Notes: a model not told the origin generated them from the letters alone. 64,000 nucleotides of DNA from Isoetes taiwanensis (GCA_021234155.1 JAJEKV010000084.1:4372384-4436383); one strand, 5' to 3'; positions 35,421 to 46,252 are shown, counted from the first letter of the stretch. A program made the numbers and translations.

Positions 35421-36219
35421 CAAGGACACATGGTTTTTTTTATGTTGTGAATTGTTGTATAAAAAAACCACATGCATACTGGTTTTCATGCTAATTTTTT
35501 ATACAAGTTCATTTTTGGGGGCCTTGTGCTCAACAGGATAAAAAACCTCCTTATTGTTCCAAAATTCATCTCTACAGAGATAACAATGCAGCTGTAAAGT
35601 GCGTGCTGCCCGGCATACTATACAAAAAGAAAACACAGCAACCACAGTTTAAATGTTTATAAATAAGTATAAGTTTGATTTAATGCAAAACTACCGTGCA
35701 ACAATAATTGCTTGCATTATTGAAAAATAATGGCTTTATTTGAAACTTTAAGACTCTTGAAATCAACTAATTCATATACGAGGCTACTCTGGGAATCAAG
35801 TTCTACGAGCTATAGACAATCCCTCGCCCGCACATTGTGAGAAAAGTTTTAACTTGCAAGACATTCAGAAGAACTACCAATTTTATTGTTTGGTGTTGGT
35901 TCTATCATCTCTACTTTTGGAACAAGGCAAAGGGGGTAGTTTTTTACTTTTTCAACGTAATGACAGAGTCAAACTATCGTTATGGTATCAAATGGGCATG
36001 GTACTTGAATTGAAGATTCAAGGGTCGGACAAGGGACTAGACCTTAAGGGGGGGCCAATGGTACTTGAATGGAGGAATAGACGTTCAAACAAGGGAGGAA
36101 GTGGGCCTATGTCGTAGACCCATTCTAGAGTTGTCAGAATGGTTAAATCGCTAGAACAAGTGGCGTGGTACTTGAATCAAAGATTCAAGTATAGGGAAAT
36201 AGACCCATGAAGTCAAGCC
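35421..36219. other. non-coding stretch
   Basis: Includes short repeats of GGTACTTGAATxxA at about 36000, 36060 and 36170. No gene. Confidence 0.5.
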
Positions 36220-36411
36220 TAAGGGTGCTTTCCCATGGGCAGGAAACCTCCAGGTTTCTTGAAGGTCTGATCTGCTATTCCGATGTTCCCATGAGCTAAG
36301 AACCTCAGTGTCTGAGGTTAAGAACCTCATCTGGAAAGTAATCCCGACGATTACTTTTGGACCTGGGTCTGACCTCATCTAGGCCCGTCCGTTCGTGGAA
36401 AAGCACCCTAA
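36220..36411. mobile_element. Tourist-like MITE (PIF/Harbinger type)
   Basis: The element 36223-36408 (186 bp) starts GGGTGCTTTCCC and ends GGAAAAGCACCC. It is flanked on both sides by TAA (36220-36222, 36409-36411). A 3-bp TAA duplication with GGG-starting inverted repeats is the PIF/Harbinger signature. Too short to encode a transposase. Confidence 0.8.
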
Positions 36412-36479
36412 GTTGAAGCCTCTTTTTAAGAAGGGGAGTCAGGAAAGACAACCATATAACGACTCTAGAACTCCAATTT

Positions 36480-37210
36480 GACTCTAGCTACCTCTTGTGT
36501 TTTCCCGTGCAATTTTCCCTTCTTTCAACCCTTCCTTTTTCTTTTCTTTTTTTCCTTTCCTCATGTCCTTTTTCCCTTTCCCTCCCCTCCATCACTCCCT
36601 CCTTCCCTTTCCCTTTCCCTTTTTTCCCGTTTCCTTTTCTTGATGGATTTTTTTCTTTCCGTTTTCCTCCTTTGCCGATCCTTTTCCTGTGCACTTTTTC
36701 CCTTCCTTTCCTTTTTCTTTTCCCTTTTTCCATGCCTTTTGCACATTTATTTTATTCTCTTATTTCCTATACCCATTTTCCTATTTTCCCCACCCTTTCT
36801 CTCTTGCCCCTTTTCTTTTCCCTTTTCTTTTTTTTCCCTTTCTTCACCATTTTCCTCTTCCCTTTTCTCTCTGGCCCTTCCCCCCTTCCCTTTTCTCGTT
36901 TCCCTCTTTTTTTTTTCTTGTGACCTTTACCTAGGTTCCCTTTCCCCCTTTTCCCTTTCCTTTTTCTTTCTTCTCACTTTCCCTTTTTCTATGCCCCTTT
37001 TCTTTTCCCCTCTCCCCATCCTTTTCTTGTTCCCCCTTGTCCCTTCCCTTTTCCTCATTTTTCCAACCTTTCACTCTTCCCCTTTTCTTGATGCGTTTTT
37101 TCCCTTCCCTTCCCCTCTCTTTTTTTTTCCCTTTTCCTATGCCATTTGTCCCTTCCTTTTTCCTCTTTCCTCAACGCTTCTCTTTTTCCCCCTTTTCCCA
37201 TGCTCCTTCC
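36480..37210. repeat. polypyrimidine tract
   Basis: About 730 bp of almost pure C/T on the plus strand (TTTTCCCTTTCC words) with few purines. It gives long meaningless open frames rich in Phe, Ser, Pro and Leu. It can form triplex (H-DNA). Confidence 0.95.
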
Positions 37211-37448
37211 AGATGATCTCGACCATTCAAATTAGGGCTCGATGCACTGCACACTTACGGTATAACATTATAATATAAGATAAACGAAATCATTTAAAAC
37301 AAGAATTTTCGTGGCAACAACAAGGAAATGACATTTATATAAATATATCCAAATTTTAATTCTCGAAAATTTAGCCTTCAGATTACGAAAAGACATATAA
37401 CTGAAAGGTAGCCGTGAGTATTTATTATCCATAATAATATACCCTAGA
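37211..37448. other. repeat border and flank
   Basis: Contains a reverse-orientation copy of the TATTATAATGTT-bearing repeat end (37250-37275). No gene. Confidence 0.5.
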
Positions 37449-37488
37449 CTAGTAATGGTGCCCAGCGTTGCTGGTATAAGTTGGAAAA
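37449..37488 (-). mobile_element. Helitron-like 3' terminus, decayed
   Basis: CTAG (37449-37452) and a CCAGC-GTT-GCTGG hairpin. It is identical to the 12.4-kb terminus except for loss of two hairpin bases. The body would extend to the right. Confidence 0.6.
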
Positions 37489-38015
37489 CCATAATTTATA
37501 GCCCAACAATGCTTCCAACCCTACTTATCTTCTAAGAATTTTTCTTCAACTGTTTTTTTAAAGCTAAACAATTAGTATTTCTCAAAGGATGGAACTAATC
37601 AATCTTCATTTGGCATGGCCATTATAGAAAGATTGGTTTATTCATGTTTGGTTATTTAGTGCCCCCTCGATATGAGACAATTTTAAAGCATAGCACTATT
37701 GGTTATTTAGTGCCCCAAGTGGACAAAGTTTGCTACCCTTAATATGAAACAATTTTAGAGCGTAACACTATAATTTTAAACTTGTGTGTAGATCTTATTA
37801 AGGTTTGTGAAGAGGGAAGCATGATTGGAAAAACTGAAGGGGGGATTATTCTTGCGAAATTAAAGATCCCATAAACAAATGAATTATATGTTTTAACTGG
37901 TTTAAAGATGTTTTTTATTCTCTTATTGTCTATTTTCTTATTGTCAAACGCACATCTTTGAAACACCAAGGCAGTTGGTAAGCATATACTTTTTTATTTC
38001 ATTAGATAATTTTTG

Positions 38016-38092
38016 ATGTTATCTCTTTGCCGCTTTAAGCATTATTGATGTTATCTCTTTAAGCATTATTGATGTTATCTCTTTACCGCTAT
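38016..38092 (+). repeat. triple tandem repeat of about 26 bp
   Basis: TTGATGTTATCTCTTT with AAGCATTA occurs three times. Confidence 0.85.
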
Positions 38093-38099
38093 TTTTGAT

Positions 38100-40320
38100 A
38101 TATTTGCGTAAGATTCAAGTGCATGCATTTTTCCAAAGATCTTATTCACGAACATTTGTCCATATCATCCATAGTAAATGCATAACAATTTTAGAGAACC
38201 CTCAGGTCAAAATTATAATACCTCCAAATTGGGCAACAATCCGCGAACTTAAATGTTGCATTTGTCTCATCATATATCTAAAGATAAACTATATCTAAAG
38301 TAGATGTGCAAGAACCATCAAAAAGCATTCACCAAAATGAATGCCTTCCTATGAAGCATGTTACAAAGACATTGAGTACAATTGCATAAATCACTTGTTG
38401 GATAAAGGGGTGTATCTTGAGAAATATAATAGTAGATGTCCGTAAGCTATTGAAAAACAGAACACTTTTCATAATAATATGTTATATTCACGAAAATGAA
38501 TGAATTTTTATGATAATGGATATGAACAATACATTGTCATACATCCTTTAAGATTTATGATGGCTATATAAAAACCTCATAGTAATGTAAAAGATTTTCT
38601 TCACATAAAGTCATTGTGAACATCAAATGATTTTGAAAGATCTGCGACAAATGAGGAATCAGCACAACCAATCGCTTTAAGTTGATGGAGAGGTCTCAAA
38701 CTTCAATCTGCAATCTACAATGGCAAGGGATACCACGGTCAATGTAAGATTGGATTATCATCGATCATGAACATATGAATCTTCAAACCGCAAATATTTG
38801 GAAAGGAATTCCTTCGACTACTTTTGCAAACTACTTTCTTTTTCCCCGGTCATCTTCCCCACATCATGAGCAACTGGAAATCTTGAGTGGCGCATGGGCT
38901 ATAACTCCATGGAGACTCCTAAGCATAAATAACATCCTAAAGAATTTTGTTCATAATCGTTGAAATTTTCAGCACCATGAGGAAAGATAGAACTGAAGGC
39001 GGTCTGCATTGAAGCACACGAAATCATAAGGTACCACTATTTGGCGGATGCAACCAAGAGAAATTTCTAGCAGCCTCGGAACTTAATTAAATGAGAAAAA
39101 AATATTCCACACCTCTCTTTAAAGCTTGAAGAAGACTCCATAACCAACCTAACTGTTTCACATCATGTGTTGAGCAAAGCGTAACTTACTGACCAACCAC
39201 GAGGCCATGCTGATCAAGATTGATGGTATCTTCTCGAGCTATCGCCTCTAACCGATGCGTGGTCTTTTAACAATACTCAAGACTTATCAAGAAGTTCCCA
39301 TAAAATTTCAAAGATGGGAAACCCCCGTGGATTTAAATATCTTGCTTCAAAAGATCAAATTCAAGACGCAAGATACATACATGGCTACACCGCTCCAAAT
39401 GGTCTGCAGAATGAACTCAAACATGAATCCCTAAGTTTCAAACATGAACCCCAATTTGTCAAGCAAACAAATAATATTCGTGAAGTCGCAAGAATTCGAC
39501 TTGCAAAGCCAAAATCTTATAAATTTCTATACGAACTCGATTGAGCCATTTGATCTAGCCGCCAACCTATTCATTCCGCTTTGCATTTTTCAAAAATCGG
39601 TTGGTTCACCAGGGATAATGTATCCCGTCTCTCGGTTCTCGCAGTCCCCGTAAATGGGCTTTAAAGGCTGCAGTTTAGCATGCAGATATTAATGCATTGG
39701 GTCTTCACCATATCTCTTTTGTTACGATATCCTTGCATACACAAAGATAGTGTTCCTAAATCTGAATGATTCTCGACCTGCTATGGCTTAAGAGAAGAGT
39801 GTTGCGGATCTTTCTAAGATTTCCCCATAGCTCACCATAGGATGCCATAGCCGAGCTCTATAGATTGTAGCTAATATGCTCACTCGACAAAGGTAGGTCC
39901 GAGAGAAAGTATGGAGGGAGGCGATATCTTAAAACCTCGTTGTGTACAGCCTATGGCCTCCAAAGCTCGAACAAAACTCCAACTGCTCCAACATCCTTAA
40001 GCTTAGCCTCCAGTAGAGGCACGGAGCGACAACCACCACCTGCAGGGTAACACAAAGAAATTACCAAGAAGAGTGCCGATTCCCCGCTCCTCGCTGGTCA
40101 TTTCGGCCCAATATACGAATCACGATATGGAAAAGAACCACCGGGTGGAGTTTAGCCACTACTCCCTAGGGAAGTAGTAGCACCGTGTTCCCACCAAGAG
40201 TCACCATGGTCAGCGATGCTCGAGAGTATGGCCGAACCAGAGGCCGATAAAAAGGAACCCAGCTCAACTCCGACGGATAGGGTTTGTAAGTGAAGAAGGA
40301 CTCAACTCCGACGGATAGGG
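38100..40320. other. long non-coding region
   Basis: No frame shows a domain. The stretch around 39.3-39.5 kb has short overlapping frames only. GACGGATAGGGTTxG words recur at 40265 and 40310. The right end merges into the reverse-strand TATTATAATGTT repeat border. Confidence 0.5.
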
Positions 40321-40428
40321 TTAGGGTTTTTTCTGGAATGATCACGACCGTCTATTCAAAGAGTTAATGTGGGCCGCCCGATCTAGGGTGCGGTCCATTA
40401 CACAACATTATAATATAAGATGATATAG
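40321..40428 (-). repeat. dispersed repeat end
   Basis: Minus strand: TTATATTATAATGTTGTGTA then ATGGACCGCACCCTAGATC. Counterpart of 5590-5700. Confidence 0.5.
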
Positions 40429-40496
40429 CTGGCGGGAATTTCGTACGCCTGGCGTGTTATTTGAGGCAATCATTTATTCACGTTAATTTCTAAGCC
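40429..40496 (+). repeat. direct repeat copy 1 (CTGGCGGGAA...)
   Basis: CTGGCGGGAA, CCTGGCGTGTTA, CAATCATTTATTCACG. Matches 41488-41560 with scattered differences. Confidence 0.75.
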
Positions 40497-40503
40497 TCAA
40501 CGT

Positions 40504-40905
40504 CAAACCTTCATGAAGAACCCGAGGTCTCCTCAAAGAGACGTCGGGTTGAAGAAGCCCCTCAATTCTCCCCCCTCATTGATTTTCTGTCTCAGTTCTC
40601 CTCTGATTCCTCTGATTCTGATGAAGAGGAGGAAGAGGAGGAGTTAGACGATCAGGATTCTCAAGAATTCCTGACTGCTCTACTTCAGGGTTGGCTCGAC
40701 CCTGAAACAGAGAATGAAATCTCTGAAGCCGAGTCGGAGGAGGAGGAGGATTCGGAAGAAGGTCGAGAATTCGACCAATTTTTAGAATGGTTGCGACATG
40801 AACCAGGTTTGCATGGCTGCCTCTTTTTTTTTTTGCACCTTTTCTTTCTTATTTCTTTTCTAACACCTCTCTTTCTTCTTTCTTGCAGACGTGGAAGACG
40901 AGTGA
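40504..40905 (+). CDS. acidic protein with one intron, unknown
   Basis: Exon 1 (to 40806) reads EEPEVSSKRRRVEEAPQFSP, then LIDFLSQFSSDSSDS, an acidic block with seven Glu in a row, EFLTALLQGWLDPETE and FDQFLEWLRHEP. The intron 40807-40888 (82 nt, GT to TTGCAG) joins CCAG to ACGTGG, giving a short last exon that ends DVEDE and TGA. The frame has no Met; upstream is a stop, then a possible acceptor TTTCTAAG, so an earlier exon is likely. A basic KRRR next to acidic, hydrophobic-spaced segments suggests a nuclear acidic activator type, but no family is recognised. Confidence 0.5.
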
Positions 40906-41487
40906 TGCAGATCCCGGGCGGCCCCATTTTGTTTTTTTTTTACTTACAGAAGTTTCGGACACGCCTCCGGGCCTTTTTTCTGTAATATTGGGAAACTCAG
41001 CCTTCGGGCATCTGTACATATCAATTTTGAATGAAAACAAACAGTTTTCTTCAAAAAAAAATTCTTCAAACAGTTTTTTTCAAACAGTTTTTCTGTACAT
41101 AAATTTTTTTTGAATGAAATCAAACTGTTTTCTCCATGCATTTTGTCTCCAAAGTGTTTTCTCTTAAAGTTTGTCTCCAAAGTGTTTTCTCTTAAATTTT
41201 GTCTCTGCATTTGTCTCAACAAAGTCTCGGCTATAAATCAACCACATGAGAAATCTCTGATTCATCACAGTAACCATAGGAAATTTTCCTATACGATCTA
41301 AAACAATTCCCCAACACTACAAGTCATTTTTTAGCCTTGATAATTTTGCCTTTAAAATCATTTTTAATTTAGCATATATAAAATTTCTAAATTCTATTTT
41401 TTCGAATGCAATAAATCGAATAAAATGCCGTGAGAATTTATTGCATAAAATGTAATATTCTCCATATATACCATATACATGTCATGT

Positions 41488-41560
41488 CTGGCGGGAAGAC
41501 CGTATGCCAGGCGTGTTAATTCAAGCAATCAATTATTCACGCTAACTTATTTCTAATTAT
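41488..41560 (+). repeat. direct repeat copy 2
   Basis: CTGGCGGGAAGACCGTATGC and CAATTATTCACGCTAAC. Second copy of 40429-40496, here placed just upstream of a TATA box. Confidence 0.75.
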
Positions 41561-41563
41561 GCC

Positions 41564-41570
41564 TATATAA
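41564..41570 (+). promoter_or_regulatory. TATA box
   Basis: TATATAA followed about 30 nt later by a C/T-rich leader (TTTCTACATTTTCTTGCTTCC). A likely promoter of the spliced gene that follows. Confidence 0.5.
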
Positions 41571-41599
41571 ATCCATTTTGCGCTCTCAAAGTTTCTACA

Positions 41600-42635
41600 T
41601 TTTCTTGCTTCCTTCATACGATTTGCCGGTTGCGCTTCTGCTGTGTTTGGATCCGCCCTCCTAAAATCTTGGTGAGCAGATTTATTTTTAGCAATGTTAG
41701 ATGTTTGGTTTCGGCAATTCCTAACTTACTAAAAGACTCCGCCTTTTGTTCTATAGCATCTGTAGCATCTGTAGCAGAGGACATCGGAGGCTCAGAATTA
41801 AAACCAAAAGCAGAGGACTAAGGTCTGCGAATCCAAAAGCCTCGGAATTAAAACCAAAAGCAAAGTCCTCCGTTCTTTAAATCCACTCAAGGTTAGTTTT
41901 CATTTAGTTTTAAGCTGCATCTCAATGGCAGGTTTAATCCAAGAAGACAAGCTTATACATTTGCTCGAGGCAGAGGAAGCAGATGATGTTTATGAAAACC
42001 AGAATACTTTTTTATAAACTTCATCTGCTTCTTTTTGTTTCGAGTAAATTCTTGAGTTTCTCTTCCTGAATTAATCATGCTGTTGCATGCAAGTTTCTAT
42101 TATGAAACTTGTTTCTATTATGCTAAGCTTGTTCCGAATACATGCTAACCTTAGCCCAACTTATGTATACACGCCCGGCGTGTTTAAATTAAAAGTGTCC
42201 AACTCTCTTCTTGGTTGCAGTCAGAAGGACATTGTCACATGCCAGTCGGAGTTAATGAAGCAACTAAATTTAGAAGACTGGGAGGAGTGCAAGCTTCTTT
42301 ACCCGACATGTACAACAGACAGTATAATACGAGAACATGCTGTCAACTTTAGTGGCTGGGTGAGTTTGTAAGAAGAACTGCTTTGTGCTTTTGTGCCTCT
42401 GCCTTACTCCTTTCTTACAGAACAAGAAGAAAGGTCTACCAGCAGGCTTCTTGAATCTGGTTCGAAGGGCAAAAGAGGAAAGGCAAAGATTAAAAGCCAT
42501 TGAACAGGGCAAGCAGGTAGCTGAAAGCAGTTCTGAGGGTGGCTACGAAAGATTTACAACATATGGCCTGGACTGCTTGTACAAAGTTGTACATGGTGAC
42601 TGCAACAAACTAGGGACACTGTTGGATGAGCAGAA
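41600..42635 (+). pseudogene. spliced gene of unknown family cut by an LTR
   Basis: Clear exons: 42221-42359 (after TTGGTTGCAG, before GTGAGT) and 42421-42635 (after TTCTTACAG), joined in frame across a 61-nt intron. Protein: QKDIVTCQSELMKQLNLEDW, LLYPTCTTDSIIREHAVNFS, LPAGFLNLVRRAKEERQRLK, YERFTTYGLDCLYKVVHGDC. A possible first coding exon starts at 41925 (MAGLIQEDKLIHLLEAEEAD). The reading is interrupted at 42636, where the LTR begins. No domain is recognised. The acidic gene upstream shares the same promoter-like repeat, so the two may be related duplicates. Confidence 0.5.
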
Positions 42636-44263
42636 TGTGACGTTCCAATGGAATATACGCTATAAACACGTATATTCCTGAAACCGTCACCATACAAGTC
42701 TACCTAGGTAGCCTTGTATGCCTTAGAAAGTGGCAAGGGGTGCACATCTAAGTTAATGACTTAACTTAGATAACCTTAGGATAAGGCCCATTTCCACATG
42801 GCCTCATCCTATTGGGCAACCGCCACACGGCCTCATCTTAGTGGTGCCACGTGGCATCCCACGTGGACCCACACCTGTATGAGCTCTAACCCTAACCCTA
42901 GACCTTTTTCCCTAACCTAGCACCTGAACTCTCATCTACGTGCCCGAAACCCCCTTTCGAGCACCGTTCGTCATAGCCTAGCCTGGAGCAGCAGCCCCTG
43001 GGAGGTGTGTATGATCGTTGAGGGAGCAAGCCTTCGAACCACGTCTAGAAGCATGGAGACGCCAGGGATGGGAGGAAGCGCTTCTGGAGGAGGTAGGTTG
43101 AGTAGAGTTCATGTTAGTTTATCTGGAAGTTAGCACTCCAGATGGGTTAGTGATTCGTGTCTAGAGTAGAGCCACCCTAGATCCTTTGTTGAACATCTCG
43201 AACCCTAATCAAGGAACCCTAACTGTTAGTTAGCTATGTATGATTAGGTTAAGATATGATATTGATATTGATCATGATGTGATGTATGTGATATTGGTTG
43301 ATCATGTTGCTCCTCTTGTATGGGGAAGGGGGGTAGAGACCTAGGGCCATATGTAGTATGCTCCTAGTGTAGATCCCTTAGTTCCTATTAAATGCGGCCT
43401 GTGCATAAGAACCCACCGGGCTATGGAGGCTATGATGTGACTCAGCACCACATAACGGGGCTAGAGGCAAGATGGAGGGTGGATCCCTGCCGAGTGGGGG
43501 CTTCGGGGGATCCCATAGTGGGCTAGGCTTATGGTCGGTCACTTCGTGTGGGCCGAGCATGGGTCCGACACCTCCTGGGGCAATGGTGTCGCCCTGCCTC
43601 TCAAGAGTTGCAAGTGTCAGCTTGGCTCTTGTTTTGGGGGGGTTCAGTCGGGTACGAATCGTGTGTCGTCACGATCCTCTAGCCGCCCGTGGAGCCTCTA
43701 GACCCCGGGAAGGGGAGATGCAACCCTTCCTACATCGTCGGACCAGGGAGATGCAACCTGGAGTAGTCCCGATGGGTGATGCCATGGGATTGCGTATCCG
43801 GAAGGTTAGAGTCATACCACAGCTTGATCTAGCCCATCTGCAAAGTATGCACAGGAGGGGCGGATGGAGTGGTCAACCCTAGCCATTGTCTTATGCCAGC
43901 CCTGCCATTGTTATGACTCGGTCTGCTCTATCTTGAGGCCTATCCAGTCAGTCGACTACCCTATGTGTCAGAGCCACGGGTAGGAGCTCTCATGTTTTAT
44001 GGTATATGATTATGTTCTTTGCAGGTTGAGCTATCCTCGAGGTAGCATGTTGTATTGCATTGCTAGTTCTGATGTGTTTATGCTTCCGCTGTGATAGGAG
44101 CCCATAGGGGAAGGGCGCGCAAGACACCTTCGTGTCCCCTTCCCGCACTACTGAGATTCCAGAGTGCGGGATAGACGGAGGGCCTGTGCGGTTGTCGAGC
44201 CGGACGTGGGATTTCCTGCCGAGTGTACGGCCGGGCGCCGTATGTTTAGCAGGGAGCGTCACA
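42636..44263 (+). mobile_element. 5' LTR (or solo-like LTR) of a retrotransposon
   Basis: Starts TGTGACG and ends CGTCACA, a perfect 7-bp terminal inverted repeat with TG...CA ends. It is 1628 bp long and is followed after one base by a primer binding site. It inserts into an exon. The five bases before it are CAGAA; a matching duplication on the far side was not found. GC content is higher than the flanks. No second LTR is visible downstream in the window, so the element is incomplete or interrupted. ORFs inside it are not supported. Confidence 0.82.
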
Positions 44264-44264
44264 A

Positions 44265-44276
44265 TGGTATCAGAGC
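44265..44276 (+). other. primer binding site, initiator tRNA-Met
   Basis: TGGTATCAGAGC, the standard complement of the 3' end of plant initiator methionine tRNA, lies one base behind the LTR end. It fixes the LTR boundary and the direction of the element (left to right). Confidence 0.9.
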
Positions 44277-44831
44277 AATGTTCTTGGTTGACCAGGAACT
44301 AGCACTGACCATACCCATGAAAGTAGTCTAACAGGCCTATAGGGGTGTGAAATAAAAATTTCCACCATCGAACCTCGAATAATGGGGAAAATTTTTTCTC
44401 CTAGGTAGTGGGTCCGAAATTAGGTTAAGAAGTGAATGAGTCAAATTCACCTTCTAGTCAAATTGGAGTGAAAATTATGCGTCTGCATCAAATTTCACCT
44501 AAAATGGGTCGAAGAATCATGCCAATCGGAGACCTGGGTGAAAAATGGCGCAAATCCATAATTAATACTTCAAACTATTAGGAAATTTGAAATTCTAAAG
44601 GTATAATACGAATTTAAGTATGTGTATTAGGAATTAAATATATATTAATAATAAGGGTACTAGGGTGTAATTAATAAGGGGGGCTAATAAATAGGCCTAA
44701 TTATGGTAGGAGAATATTCCCAGGGACCCTCCCTTTTAAATATCCCTGACACCTCATTTTTCCCTCCAAACTTTTCTCCACCATCTCTCTCTTGATCAGC
44801 CTTACGTCACCCGTTCTCTAGACCGTTAAGT

Positions 44832-45962
44832 ATGGCTCGCACCAAACAAACAGCCAGGAAGGCGGGCGAGAGACCTACGCTATCGATGGCTCAGGCAGCA
44901 GCGGGTCGTCATGTCAAGAAGGTTCCGGAGCACCTTTGACCCAAGACAGGTGAAGGGGCGTTCTCCTCCAGCAGCGACGACTCCTTCCACGTCTCCGAGG
45001 AGGAGGAGGCGCCCAGCAGCAGCAGTTCTTCGTCGGCGGGCACCCAGAGAACCGGCGAGTCCCGCCACTTTGGGCCCTCGTCTGATACGGAGGTGGAGCA
45101 GCAGGAGGGAGACCAAGAGGAGCCCCGGCACCAAACTCAAGAGGCAGGCCCTTCGGCACCAAAGAAAAAGGGCAAGGAGAAGGTTGCAGAATGGCCGGAG
45201 GAAACGGCAGCAAGAAAGAAGAGGTTGAGGGAGCTGCTCGAAAAGGAGCGGCGGACGAAGAGAAGAAACGACAGGCCTCGCGGGACTGTCGTGATCGAAG
45301 AACCTCAGGCCCGGGGAGCAGATGAGGAGGAAGAAGAAGGAGGAGGCGGCGGCAACGAGGAAGTAGAGGGAGAAGAGGAAGACGTTGGGGAGCCATCAGA
45401 CCCCAACGCACGCCCACCCTACCCAAAGTGGCCCAAGCCACCAAAGGTAGTGAAGAAGCAGAAGGTGGGTGAGCGGGCATTCGCGCTCCGAATGGATCGC
45501 GAATTCAAGCGCCGCTTGAAGGCATACCAGGAGTACCTTCGTCGCTGGACGAGGTACAATGATTTGTATTGCAAGCAGAACGTGGAGCACTACGTCAAGG
45601 GCGGCCGGCCGAAGAAGGACCAGCCGAAGCCACCACCTCCACGTCCGGTGAAGCCAAAGAAGGTCCATCATGGGCCTAATTCGCCGCACGCCCGCGTTTT
45701 CCGGGAGATTAAGCACTTCCAGCAGTGCACTAATCTCCTCGGGAAGGCTCCCTTCGAGCGCCTGATGCGGGAAGTTATGCAGGACTTTGTCACCGACTAT
45801 AGAGTGACATCTCTGACGACACGGGTCCTGCAGGTGGCAGCCGAAGCAGAGCTGACCCAGCTTTTTGAGGAGGGCAACTTATGCGCAATCCACGCCAAGA
45901 GGGTGACCGTAATGCCCAAGGACCTCCACTTGGCGCGGAGAATCCGCAAGGAGTACCCTTGA
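44832..45962 (+). CDS. histone H3-like protein in an LTR retroelement
   Basis: A reading frame of 376 codons from ATG to TGA. Residues 1-10 are [10 protein letters not shown], identical to the H3 tail including the Lys4 and Lys9 positions. Then follows a long charged linker (about 18-285) with Ser runs, Glu runs, Lys/Arg clusters and Pro/Lys tracts. The last 90 residues align end to end with the H3 histone fold: [37 protein letters not shown], then [20 protein letters not shown] and RRIR. Loop 1 has canonical length, so this is not a typical CENH3. One in-frame TGA at 44937-44939 interrupts it after residue 35, perhaps CGA to TGA, or lies in a tiny intron. The ORF is GC-rich and intronless, and is the first after the PBS, where gag is expected. 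Role inferred: chromatin targeting or packaging. Confidence 0.88.
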
Positions 45963-46139
45963 ACCTCCTAATTTTGTACCTGTAACTAAAATTTTGGTAT
46001 AATATAATTCTTGTCTTGAAAATTTGATGTTAAAAGGTAGTTAGAGAAGTCAAATTGTACTAAAATTTTTTGTATCTAACTTGTAAGAATTTTTGTATCT
46101 AACTTGTATCTAAATTGTACTAAATTTTTTTGTATCTTC
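45963..46139. other. spacer after the H3-like ORF
   Basis: T-rich 3' region with repeated TTTTTGTATCTAACTTGTA words. Contains no gene. Confidence 0.6.
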
Positions 46140-46252
46140 TGAGCAAAAAATCGCGAAACCGGGTTGGTCCGCGCCAAACTCCTTTCCGACAGTTTCGGAA
46201 GACCCTTTCGCGCGGACCGACCCTATTTCGCCTGTAGATGTCCATTTTGCTC
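46140..46252. terminator. large nested hairpin between ORFs
   Basis: Arms GGGTTGGTCCGCGC (46161-46174) and GCGCGGACCGACCC (46210-46223) pair at 13 of 14 positions, extended by CGAAA/TTTCG. TGAGCAAAA and TTTTGCTCA lie outside and TTCCGA/TCGGAA inside. Its role as a transcript end or element signal is inferred from position only. Confidence 0.5.

Noticed and set aside
36478-37278. 266-codon ORF rich in Phe, Ser, Leu and Pro
   Set aside because: It is a translation of a pure C/T tract; all three frames are open and none has normal composition.
42880-42905. Telomere-like CTAACCCTAACCC
   Set aside because: Only two units inside the LTR; far too short for an interstitial telomere array.
43378-43882. 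ORFs inside the LTR
   Set aside because: LTRs rarely code, the frames have biased composition, and the LTR boundaries are well supported.
44911-45228. Arg-rich 105-codon ORF overlapping the H3-like gene
   Set aside because: Alternate-frame shadow of GC-rich coding sequence with an Arg/Pro/Ala bias; no independent support.
45093-45962. GTG or internal start giving a 289-residue protein without the H3 tail
   Set aside because: The same frame continues upstream to an ATG with an exact H3 tail; only one TGA interrupts it.
44832-45962. Interpretation as the host centromeric histone CENH3
   Set aside because: Loop 1 has canonical H3 length, the tail is canonical H3, and the ORF is in LTR-element context; CENH3 usually has a divergent tail and longer loop.
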